A stretch of 64,000 bases of DNA from Arthrobacter_H rhombi. GTDB taxonomy: Bacteria; Actinomycetota; Actinomycetes; Actinomycetales; Micrococcaceae. The notes beneath the pieces were generated by a model that saw only the letters and a program-made list of their open reading frames with translations, was not told where the DNA came from and did no database searches. The stretch covers positions 124,001-188,000 of the forward strand of contig NZ_BAAAIV010000012.1 of assembly GCF_039526245.1 (NCBI RefSeq). Reading direction: 5' to 3'. The position numbers and the translations under genes are program-made. Numbering within the stretch: the first letter of the stretch is position 1; each line of letters opens with the position of its first letter. Below, piece by piece: positions 42,561 through 50,126 of this stretch.

Positions 42561-43415
42561 ATGGCCATGACGTTCGCCGGGGCAGAACCCGGACAGTGGA
42601 TCGCCGACGCGCTCGCCGGCATCCTTTCCCAGCGGCCCCCGGTCTCGACCGTGGCCGCGCAGATCCCTGCGGGTTTCCCCGCCTACGCGAGGATCTTCCA
42701 CCCCGCAGCCGACGAGGATGGCCAACCCATCCGCTGGTCGGACATCGCAGCAACGCGGGGGACAGTGCTCCATGCGGGCGCCCAGTTTGCCGCGGTATCG
42801 GGGATCGACGATATGGGGATGCCCTGGGCCGAGGACGCCTGGGATGGCGAACCACCCAGTGGCGACGGGCTGCCGGGCGCCGACCTGGCAGCCGTGGCCG
42901 ACATCATCTCCCACCATGCCAACCCCGAGGCGTTTCTGGCGCTCTGGGACGGTTATGCCTTCATCCGCGGCGGGGACGCCGTGGAGGTCCTCACTGCGGC
43001 CGAGCCCAACGACGACCCCGAAGCCGCCGAGCGCGAGCGGCTGCTGCGCGAACAGCTCAAGCGCCCGGCCTTCACCGACGCCGTGCTCGCCGGGGAGCGG
43101 CTGGCCCTGGGGCCGGACGGGTACCGGGCGTATTACGTGTTTTCCGGAACCCTCGAGGATGTGGCGTCACCGTTGTGGAAGTCCGGGGACGGCTTCGCCG
43201 AACGCCAGGCGCCGAACCTGGCCTGGGGGGCCGACCGCTCGTGGATGTTCTCCACCGAGCTCTACGAGGATTCCACGATCGTCGGCGGCTCCGTGGAGCT
43301 GGTGCGTGAGTTGGCACGGGACCCGCGGATCGAGGTGCGGGCCGTGGAGCTGACTACCGATTTGGGCGTCGAAGGTGACCGGATCAACCCGGCCCCGGAG
43401 CTGCCGGGGTACTGA
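42561..43415 (+). CDS. Hypothetical protein, unrecognised
   Basis: I do not recognise this 284-residue protein. It has no signal peptide and no clear membrane span. Coding looks real: high GC third positions, ATG at 42561 after a TAGGCTGGACGGC leader, and a clean frame. It is mostly acidic, with GYAFIRGGDAVEVLTAAEPNDDPEAAERERLL in the middle and SWMFSTELYEDSTIVGGSVELVRELA near the C-terminus. The repeated Trp-rich pattern (MGMPWAEDAWDG, FLALWDGYAF) recalls SMI1/KNR4-type cell-surface or immunity proteins only faintly. It stands alone, 30 bp before the cysteine desulfurase gene and may share its operon. Confidence 0.75.
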   Translation: MAMTFAGAEPGQWIADALAGILSQRPPVSTVAAQIPAGFPAYARIFHPAADEDGQPIRWSDIAATRGTVLHAGAQFAAVSGIDDMGMPWAEDAWDGEPPSGDGLPGADLAAVADIISHHANPEAFLALWDGYAFIRGGDAVEVLTAAEPNDDPEAAERERLLREQLKRPAFTDAVLAGERLALGPDGYRAYYVFSGTLEDVASPLWKSGDGFAERQAPNLAWGADRSWMFSTELYEDSTIVGGSVELVRELARDPRIEVRAVELTTDLGVEGDRINPAPELPGY

Positions 43416-43445
43416 TTTCGGGGGCACCAGCGGTAGAATCGACCG

Positions 43446-44684
43446 GTGTCCGCAACCCAGCCCGTGTATTTCGACCATGCGGCGACCACGCCGATGTCGG
43501 CGTCCGCGCTCGCCGCGATGACCCAGGAATTGAGCCGTACCGGGAACCCGTCTTCCCTGCACGGTGCGGGCCGTCGCGCCCACCGGGTGGTTGAGGAATC
43601 GCGGGAACGGCTCGCCGCTGCAGCCGGTGCCCACTCCTCGGAGGTCATCTTCACCTCCGGCGGAACGGAGTCGGACAACCTGGCGATCAAGGGACTGTTC
43701 TGGGCCCGCGCCGCCGAGGTGCCGGGCCGCCGTCGTATTTTGTGCAGCACCATCGAGCACCACGCAGTGCTGGACGCCGTGGAATGGCTTGCCGCCCACG
43801 AGAACGCGGAGATCACGTGGATCGACGTCGACTCGACCGGTCGGATCCGCCTGGACCAGTGGGCCGCTGAGATTGCCCGGGACCCGTCGTCGATCGCCTT
43901 GGCCACCGTCATGTGGGCGAACAACGAGGTCGGCACCGTCCAGCCCGTCGCCGAGGCGGTGTCACTGGCTGCCGCGCATGGCATCCCGGTGCACTCCGAT
44001 GCCGTCCAGGCATTCACCGCCGTCCCCATTGCGTTCCGGGACTCCGGGTTGGCCACCCTGGCGATCAGCGGCCACAAGATCGGCGGCCCCGTGGGCATCG
44101 GCGCGCTCCTGGTGCGGCGGGACATCGTCTTGACCGCGGTCCAACACGGCGGTGGACACGAACGCGCGCTGCGTTCCGGAACCCTGAACACCGCGGCGGC
44201 AGCCGCCTTTGCCGCAGCAGCACACGACGGGGCCACCGGCTTGCCCGCGGAGTCCGAGCGGCTGGCTGGCCTGCGCGATGACCTGATTGCCGGTGTCCGC
44301 GCCGCAGTGCCCGGTGCAGTGCTCTCGGGCCCCGAGGATCCCTCACACGCAGGGCTCCGACTGCCCGGCAACGCGCATTTCACCTTCCCGGGCTGCGAGG
44401 GGGACTCGCTGCTGTTCGTGTTGGACATGCTCGGGGTCCAATCCTCGACCGGTTCGGCCTGCACTGCGGGGGTTCCGCGTCCCAGCCACGTGCTGCTGGC
44501 CATGGGCTACCCGGAGGAGGCGGCCCGGGGGGCCCAACGGTTCACCATCGGGCATACAACGACGGCAGCCGACGTTGACCAACTGGTGGCGTCGCTGCCC
44601 GAGGCGCACACACGCGCCAAACAGGCAGGAATGGCCGCCAAGAAGAGCAGGATCCAGACAGCAGGAACGGGATTATCGGTATGA
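43446..44684 (+). CDS. Cysteine desulfurase (IscS/NifS-like)
   Basis: This 412-residue PLP enzyme takes sulfur from cysteine. Start is GTG. Seen are VYFDHAATTPMSASA, SSLHGAGRRAHR, SGGTESDNLAIKG, STIEHHAVLDA, the PLP Lys211 in SGHKIGGPVGIGAL, and the active Cys339 in STGSACTAGVPRPSHVLLA, which forms the persulfide. The stop overlaps the mnmA start (ATGA at 44681-44684), so this is very probably the sulfur donor for tRNA 2-thiouridine made by MnmA, perhaps also for Fe-S assembly. Confidence 0.95.
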   Translation: MSATQPVYFDHAATTPMSASALAAMTQELSRTGNPSSLHGAGRRAHRVVEESRERLAAAAGAHSSEVIFTSGGTESDNLAIKGLFWARAAEVPGRRRILCSTIEHHAVLDAVEWLAAHENAEITWIDVDSTGRIRLDQWAAEIARDPSSIALATVMWANNEVGTVQPVAEAVSLAAAHGIPVHSDAVQAFTAVPIAFRDSGLATLAISGHKIGGPVGIGALLVRRDIVLTAVQHGGGHERALRSGTLNTAAAAAFAAAAHDGATGLPAESERLAGLRDDLIAGVRAAVPGAVLSGPEDPSHAGLRLPGNAHFTFPGCEGDSLLFVLDMLGVQSSTGSACTAGVPRPSHVLLAMGYPEEAARGAQRFTIGHTTTAADVDQLVASLPEAHTRAKQAGMAAKKSRIQTAGTGLSV

Positions 44685-45829
44685 GGGTATTGGCAGCAAT
44701 GAGCGGCGGGGTCGATTCCGCAGTGGCGGCAGCACGCGCCGTCGACGCGGGGCACGACGTCGTGGGTGTGCATCTTGCCCTCTCACGCATGCCCGGGACG
44801 CTGCGCACCGGAAGCCGCGGCTGCTGCACCGTGGAGGATTCCAACGATGCCTGGCGCGCCTGCGACAAGCTCGGCATCCCGTACTACGTCTGGGACTTCT
44901 CCGAACGGTTCAAGGAAGACGTCGTCGATGACTTCATCGCCGAGTACGCTGCCGGGCGCACCCCCAACCCCTGCATGCGCTGCAACGAACGGATCAAGTT
45001 CGCGGCACTGCTGGAAAAGGCGCTGGCCCTGGGCTTCGACGCAGTGTGCACCGGCCACTACGCCAAGCTGGTCCGGGACGAGGACGGCAATCCCGAACTG
45101 CACCGGGCCGCCGATTGGGCCAAGGACCAGTCCTACGTGCTCGGCGTGCTGACCGGGGAGCAGCTCTCGCACTCGCTCTTCCCGCTGGCCGATACACCGT
45201 CCAAGGCCGAAGTGCGCGCCGAGGCCGAGCGGCGCGGGCTTTCCGTGGCCAAGAAGCCGGACAGCCACGACATCTGCTTCATCCCCGACGGCGACACCCG
45301 AGGATGGCTGGAGGAACGCATCGAGCTCTCCGAGGGCGAGATCCTGGACCATGAGGGCAATTCCGTCGGCAGCCACCCAGGTGCCAACGCCTTCACCGTG
45401 GGCCAGCGCAAGGGTCTGAAGATCGGCCGCCCCGCGGCCGATGGCAAACCACGGTTCGTCTTGGAAATCCGTCCAAAGGAGAACCAGGTCGTCGTCGGGC
45501 CCAAGGACCTGCTGTCGGTGGACCGCCTGCGGGGCATCAAGGTCAGCTGGGCCGGGCAACCGCTGCCCCAGGCACTGGCCGGGGAACGCTTCGAATGCAT
45601 GGTGCAGGTCCGCGCCCATGCGGACCCGGTTCCGGCCACGGCATGGCTCGAGGATGTGCCGGGGGACGACGGCGTCGTCGGACGCGAGCTGGTCGTGGAT
45701 GTCGATGAACCGCTCCAGGGGGTTTCGCCGGGACAGACCATGGTCATCTACCAGGGCACCCGCGTGCTGGGCCAGGCAACGATCGACACGGCGCGCAGCC
45801 TGGCCTGGGATCCTGCCAGCGTTTCCTGA
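44681..45829 (+). CDS. mnmA: tRNA-specific 2-thiouridylase MnmA
   Basis: This 382-residue enzyme thiolates U34 of tRNA-Lys, -Glu and -Gln. P-loop ATP pyrophosphatase motif is AMSGGVDSAVAA at 5-16; catalytic cysteines lie in NPCMRCNERIKF and in DSHDICFIPDGD. The central GHYAKLVRDEDGN, KDQSYVLG and later FTVGQRKGLKIG are family features. It overlaps the cysteine desulfurase gene by 4 bases, a coupled sulfur relay. Confidence 0.97.
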   Translation: MRVLAAMSGGVDSAVAAARAVDAGHDVVGVHLALSRMPGTLRTGSRGCCTVEDSNDAWRACDKLGIPYYVWDFSERFKEDVVDDFIAEYAAGRTPNPCMRCNERIKFAALLEKALALGFDAVCTGHYAKLVRDEDGNPELHRAADWAKDQSYVLGVLTGEQLSHSLFPLADTPSKAEVRAEAERRGLSVAKKPDSHDICFIPDGDTRGWLEERIELSEGEILDHEGNSVGSHPGANAFTVGQRKGLKIGRPAADGKPRFVLEIRPKENQVVVGPKDLLSVDRLRGIKVSWAGQPLPQALAGERFECMVQVRAHADPVPATAWLEDVPGDDGVVGRELVVDVDEPLQGVSPGQTMVIYQGTRVLGQATIDTARSLAWDPASVS

Positions 45830-45860
45830 ACCACCGGCAGCGACGGCTTCGAGCCCATCC

Positions 45861-45919
45861 CGCCGCCCGGGGTCTCTTCCGGACCGGGACCTGCACGGGA
45901 CCGGTCGGACCGGGCGGCG
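45861..45919. terminator. Large imperfect stem after mnmA
   Basis: CGCCGCCCGG (45861-45870) is the exact complement of CCGGGCGGCG (45910-45919), and the interval contains GGTC/GACC self-complementary words. It could form a large terminator or processing structure after mnmA; no T run follows. Confidence 0.35.
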
Positions 45920-46049
45920 TCCGGGCCGACCCCACGTTGGTGCAAACCGTCCCGTAGGTCGCGATGACTGATACCAATTGGCCAGCGACGGCGGCCGGGG
46001 AGCGCCCCTAGGCTGGGGGCACCGGTCGGGCGGAATCCAGGAGGATCAG

Positions 46050-46841
46050 ATGTTGCTGGCAGTCATGCAGGCACACGCACACGTGTTGGACGTCGAAGCG
46101 AACCTTTCGACCATTGACAGCGCCGCGCGAAAAGCCGTCCACGCAGGAGCCGACGTGCTGCTCACCCCTGAGCTGTTCGTCGTCGGCTACGCGCCACGGC
46201 GGCTGGGTCGCGACCTGGACCCTGCTTCGCTGCCAGATCTGCACGGGCGGATGCGCCAGATCGCGGCCCAGCACGGGATAGCGCTGGTCTACTCGCTCCC
46301 CGCGGTCGATCCTTCCGGCTGGCGCATCACCTCGACATTCGTGGACGACCGGGGCGCTGAAGTGGCGTCCTATGTGAAAGTCCACTTGTTCGGTCCAGAG
46401 GAGAAGGCGGTCTTCACGCCCGGAACGGAGGCGCCGACGGTCTTCGAGTACCACGGGTTGCGCCTGGGCATGGCGATCTGCTTCGACGTTGAATTCCCCG
46501 AAACCGTGCGCGCGGCCGCGGGCCGCGGAGTGGAACTCCTGCTGGTTCCCACGGCGTTGGGGCACGGCTACGAATCGGTCTCCACGCAGCTGGTGCCGAC
46601 CCGTTCGATGGAAGGCCAGCTGTTCATCGCCTACGCGAACCATGCAGCCAGCCGTGATGATGCCGCGCTGGCGGGCACCAGCGTGATCACCGATCCCTGG
46701 GGTGACACGCTGACCGTGGCGGGGGAGGGTGAGCAGCTGTTGCTGGCCGACATCGACCCCGCGGCCGTGTCCCGCGCCCGGCAGGAGATCAACTACGGTA
46801 CCGAACGCCGCGAAGACCTCTACCGGCGTTGGGGTGTCTGA
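46050..46841 (+). CDS. Carbon-nitrogen hydrolase (nitrilase superfamily amidase)
   Basis: This 263-residue protein has the Glu-Lys-Cys triad of the nitrilase superfamily: Glu41 (LLTPELFVVGY), Lys110 (SYVKVHLFG) and Cys144 (MAICFDVEFPE). The overall pattern resembles 5-aminovaleramidase DavA of Pseudomonas. Given the amino-acid 2-monooxygenase about 3.3 kb away, it may hydrolyse the amide product to an acid and ammonia. ATG at 46050 follows CCAGGAGGATCAG, an excellent ribosome site. It converges on the PucR gene and overlaps its end by 22 bp. Confidence 0.9.
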   Translation: MLLAVMQAHAHVLDVEANLSTIDSAARKAVHAGADVLLTPELFVVGYAPRRLGRDLDPASLPDLHGRMRQIAAQHGIALVYSLPAVDPSGWRITSTFVDDRGAEVASYVKVHLFGPEEKAVFTPGTEAPTVFEYHGLRLGMAICFDVEFPETVRAAAGRGVELLLVPTALGHGYESVSTQLVPTRSMEGQLFIAYANHAASRDDAALAGTSVITDPWGDTLTVAGEGEQLLLADIDPAAVSRARQEINYGTERREDLYRRWGV

Positions 46842-48487
46842 CGGCCCGCCGGTTCGTCGAGGAGCTGGAGCGCGAGGAGCAATTCCGTGCGGGTCTCGGC
46901 TCGGGCCAAGTCGGCGTCCAACAGCTCGCCAATCGAGGTGATGTGCCGGCGTATCGAATTGCGGTGGATCCCGACCCGGGCCGCCGTGGCGTCCCACGAG
47001 CCGTGGGCAGCGAGCCAGGCGCGCAGCACTTTCACATAGAGGTCGCGACGGGCCGGTGGCAATTCCAGGACCCCCGCCAGGGTCCGCCGGGCCAGCCGCT
47101 GGCCGGCCGCGGGTGGAAGCAAGGAGGCGAAGGTCTGCGGTAGCTGATCAGCGCTGAGGCTCTGGCGCTCTTCGCGGACACGGGCCAGGAGCCCCGAAGC
47201 TTCGGCTGCGGGCCCGCTGAGTGATCCGGCCAAGCCATCGCGCCACTCTCCGAACGCCGGGTCGTTGCGGTCCGTCGGACGGCTGACGGCAACCAGGAAG
47301 CCGGCTTCCGCCAGACGTGCAAAAAGCTGCGGTGTCGGCTCGCTGCGTGTCACGGCAGTGAAGGCGTCCCTGCTGTGCAGGACCAGCTGGGTGTCAAGAA
47401 GCGACCGCAACCGGGTGATCGCATGAGCAGGTTCCACGGCGGGCGATGATGGCTGCGCAATGGCCAGAACCACACGCGGTGCCCGGCGTACGTTGCCACC
47501 CACACTGGAATTGAAGAGTTCCTGGGCCAGGACATCGGCGCCATCCGCTCGATCTCCCAGCACCAGGGCAGTTGCCAACTGCGGCGGGGAAAACGAGCCC
47601 AGATTTCGCTGCCGGGCCACTACCTCGAGCAATCCGAAGGCAGTGGACATGAGATTGTGTTCGGCAGCTCCGGGGTCGCGCCCGAATGTCAGCTGCAGTA
47701 CGCCCAACAGAGGGGCTGCCTGTGCGCCGGATAAAGCAGTGGAACGAATGGGAAATGCCAGGTGATACCAACCGTTGGCTTGATGCAAGATGAGTTTCGA
47801 TGCCTGGGCGCTGGAGGCCTCGGCGAGGAGGGCCGACAACTCGTTGCCGTCGACCGCGGGGACCCCGTCAGTTGATGCGAAGTGGCGCAGCCTGCCCACG
47901 GGGCCGAAAAGCTGCACGGTGGAACGGGACCGGGAGGCGAGCACCGTGACGATCTCGTGTTCGGGCTGCTCGCCGGCCACGCACTTCATCAACTGTCGGT
48001 TCGCCTCGGCGTTGTCGCGCAGCAGCCTGGCCCCATCGATTTCCATCAGCTTGGCGAAGGCCATCCCGACCACGGCAAAAGGTAATGCTGCCGGAATCTC
48101 CCATAAGGTCAGGTCGAACTCGCGGCAGGCCTGGACCACCGTGGCCGGAATGCTGGTGAAGTACGGATCCAGCCCGAAGCCCAGTGCCGAGACCTTGGCC
48201 GTGGCCAGCCGTCCGATGAATCCACGCACGAACTCGGCGTCATCAGACCGGCCCACGAGGGGGAATCCACTGGTGAGGATCAGCTCGTGATGTACCAGGT
48301 AGTCCGTGGGGTCATCGATGTCGCTGGGCTCCACCCAGCGCAACGGTCGGTCGCCGGCATCATGAACCACCGTGACACCGGGTGGAAGGTGTCGAAGAAA
48401 CCGCGTCAGGGTGATCGAATCCCAGGCTCTGCCGAAATCGGGGACCACCGGTGACGATCCATCTCTGTTTGGTGCGTTTTCTCCCAT
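46820..48487 (-). CDS. PucR-family transcriptional regulator
   Basis: This 555-residue protein has an N-terminal PucR domain (SITLTRFLRHLPPGVTVVHDA, then LVHHELILTSGFPLV) and a C-terminal CdaR-type helix-turn-helix of the PucR HTH_30 type (LRAWLAAHGSWDATAARVGIHRNSIRRHITSI). PucR proteins activate catabolism of purines or other nitrogen compounds. It is transcribed divergently from the APC permease with a 101-bp intergenic region, so it probably controls that transporter and the monooxygenase. ATG at 48487 is chosen; an upstream TTG (48493) is an alternative and the ribosome site is weak. Confidence 0.9.
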   Translation of the reverse strand: MGENAPNRDGSSPVVPDFGRAWDSITLTRFLRHLPPGVTVVHDAGDRPLRWVEPSDIDDPTDYLVHHELILTSGFPLVGRSDDAEFVRGFIGRLATAKVSALGFGLDPYFTSIPATVVQACREFDLTLWEIPAALPFAVVGMAFAKLMEIDGARLLRDNAEANRQLMKCVAGEQPEHEIVTVLASRSRSTVQLFGPVGRLRHFASTDGVPAVDGNELSALLAEASSAQASKLILHQANGWYHLAFPIRSTALSGAQAAPLLGVLQLTFGRDPGAAEHNLMSTAFGLLEVVARQRNLGSFSPPQLATALVLGDRADGADVLAQELFNSSVGGNVRRAPRVVLAIAQPSSPAVEPAHAITRLRSLLDTQLVLHSRDAFTAVTRSEPTPQLFARLAEAGFLVAVSRPTDRNDPAFGEWRDGLAGSLSGPAAEASGLLARVREERQSLSADQLPQTFASLLPPAAGQRLARRTLAGVLELPPARRDLYVKVLRAWLAAHGSWDATAARVGIHRNSIRRHITSIGELLDADLARAETRTELLLALQLLDEPAGRQTPQRR

Positions 48488-48588
48488 GGACAAGAACTTT
48501 AGTGTAAATCGTCCCTGCCTGAGATGCGGCTCACACCCCTAGTGTTGGATGCAGCAATCCCAGAGATCCGCAAACCGAGGAATGGCAT

Positions 48589-50073
48589 ATGAGCACCAGC
48601 ACCGAAACGCCGCAGCGGGGCTCCACCGCGCTGGGACCACAACTCAAACGCCGCAAATCGATGAGTTCAATGGTCAGCGATGCGGAAGGCAACGGCGCTG
48701 GCGGTGGTCAGCTCCGCCGGACCCTGGGAATGTGGCAGCTGACCATGATTTCCGTGGGTGCCACCATGGGGACCGGAATCCTGGTCGTCCTGGGGGAGGC
48801 CGTCCCGATAGCTGGTCCAGCCATCTGGATCTCCTTCGTCATCGCTGGCGTGACCGCATTGCTGTCGGCCGTCTCCTATGCGGAAATGGCCGGCATGGTC
48901 CCGGTCTCCGGATCCAGCTACTCCTACACCTACTCCACCATGGGGGAGGGAATTGCCTGGGTGTGCGGCTGGTGTCTGGTCCTGGAGTATGCGGTTTCCG
49001 TCGCGGCGGTCGCCGTCGGTGCCGGGCAGTACGTCAACGAGACCCTGGGCGTCCTGGGGTGGGAGCTGCCGCCTGCACTGGCCGGCGGCCCGGCTGAAGG
49101 CGGCGTGGTGAACGTTTCGGCGCTGGTCGTGGTCGCGTTGGCGACGCTGCTCCTGGTCCGGGGAGCCAAGGAATCGGCGATCGTGAACACGATCGTGGTG
49201 GTCATCAAAGCGGGCATCCTGGTGTTCTTCTCGATCGTCGCCTTCACTGCCTTTGATGCCGGGAACTTCCAACCGCTCTTGCCGATGGGTGCCGCCGGCG
49301 TGACCGGCGCGGCCTCGATCGTGTTCTTCTCCTACATTGGGTTCGATGCCGCATCCACTGCCGGAGAGGAAGCGAAGAATCCCAAGCGGGATCTACCGCG
49401 GGCCATCATGCTGTCCATGGTGATCGTGACCGTGGCCTATGTATTGGTCGCCGTCTCGGCGGTCGGTGCGCGGAAATGGACCTGGTTCGAAACCAGCCAG
49501 GCAGCCTTGGTCCAAATCATCGGGGAACTGACAGGTCAGGCATGGATTGTCTTCATCTTCGGGCTTTCCGCAGTCCTGGCCATCGCCTCGGTGGTCCTGA
49601 CCGTGCTCTTTGGCCAGACCCGTATCCTGCTGACCATGTCCCGTGACGGTTTGGTCCCGCCCATTTTCTCCCGTGTCTCCCGGCGGACCGGAACGCCGGT
49701 GGCCGGAACAATCATCACCGGCGGTCTGGTGGCAGTCACCGCAGGTTTCATCCCCCTGGGCGCACTGGCGGAGGCCACCAGCATCGGGACGCTCTTTGCC
49801 TTTGGGCTGGTCGGGGTATCGGTGATCTACCTGCGCCGCAAGCAGCCGCTGGCCCCGCGCACTTTCAGGGTGCCCTTCTATCCGGTCACCCCGCTCCTGG
49901 GCATCGCAGCCCGCCTGTTCCTGATGCTCAACCTGTCCTGGCACACCTGGGCAGTATTCGGACTCTGGATGCTGGTCGGGGTGGCCATCTACCTCGGTTA
50001 CGGTCGACGACACTCCAAACTGGGATCACTGACCAAACAGGAATACATCGAAAGCCACGTCGGCAGCCGCTGA
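48589..50073 (+). CDS. APC-family amino acid permease
   Basis: This 494-residue transporter has twelve predicted membrane spans, starting at LGMWQLTMISVGATMGTGILVVLGEA (the APC G-x-G-x-G-I substrate loop) and including SYIGFDAASTAGEEAKNPKRDLPRAI, typical of cationic amino-acid transporter-like members. A soluble N-terminal tail of about 40 residues precedes it. It lies between the PucR regulator and the monooxygenase (53 bp to the next start), so it is the probable importer of the monooxygenase substrate. Confidence 0.92.
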   Translation: MSTSTETPQRGSTALGPQLKRRKSMSSMVSDAEGNGAGGGQLRRTLGMWQLTMISVGATMGTGILVVLGEAVPIAGPAIWISFVIAGVTALLSAVSYAEMAGMVPVSGSSYSYTYSTMGEGIAWVCGWCLVLEYAVSVAAVAVGAGQYVNETLGVLGWELPPALAGGPAEGGVVNVSALVVVALATLLLVRGAKESAIVNTIVVVIKAGILVFFSIVAFTAFDAGNFQPLLPMGAAGVTGAASIVFFSYIGFDAASTAGEEAKNPKRDLPRAIMLSMVIVTVAYVLVAVSAVGARKWTWFETSQAALVQIIGELTGQAWIVFIFGLSAVLAIASVVLTVLFGQTRILLTMSRDGLVPPIFSRVSRRTGTPVAGTIITGGLVAVTAGFIPLGALAEATSIGTLFAFGLVGVSVIYLRRKQPLAPRTFRVPFYPVTPLLGIAARLFLMLNLSWHTWAVFGLWMLVGVAIYLGYGRRHSKLGSLTKQEYIESHVGSR

Positions 50074-50126
50074 CGGGTCTCCCTCGCCACCATCTTCACA
50101 CCCAGCGACCAGCGAAGGACCGCACC

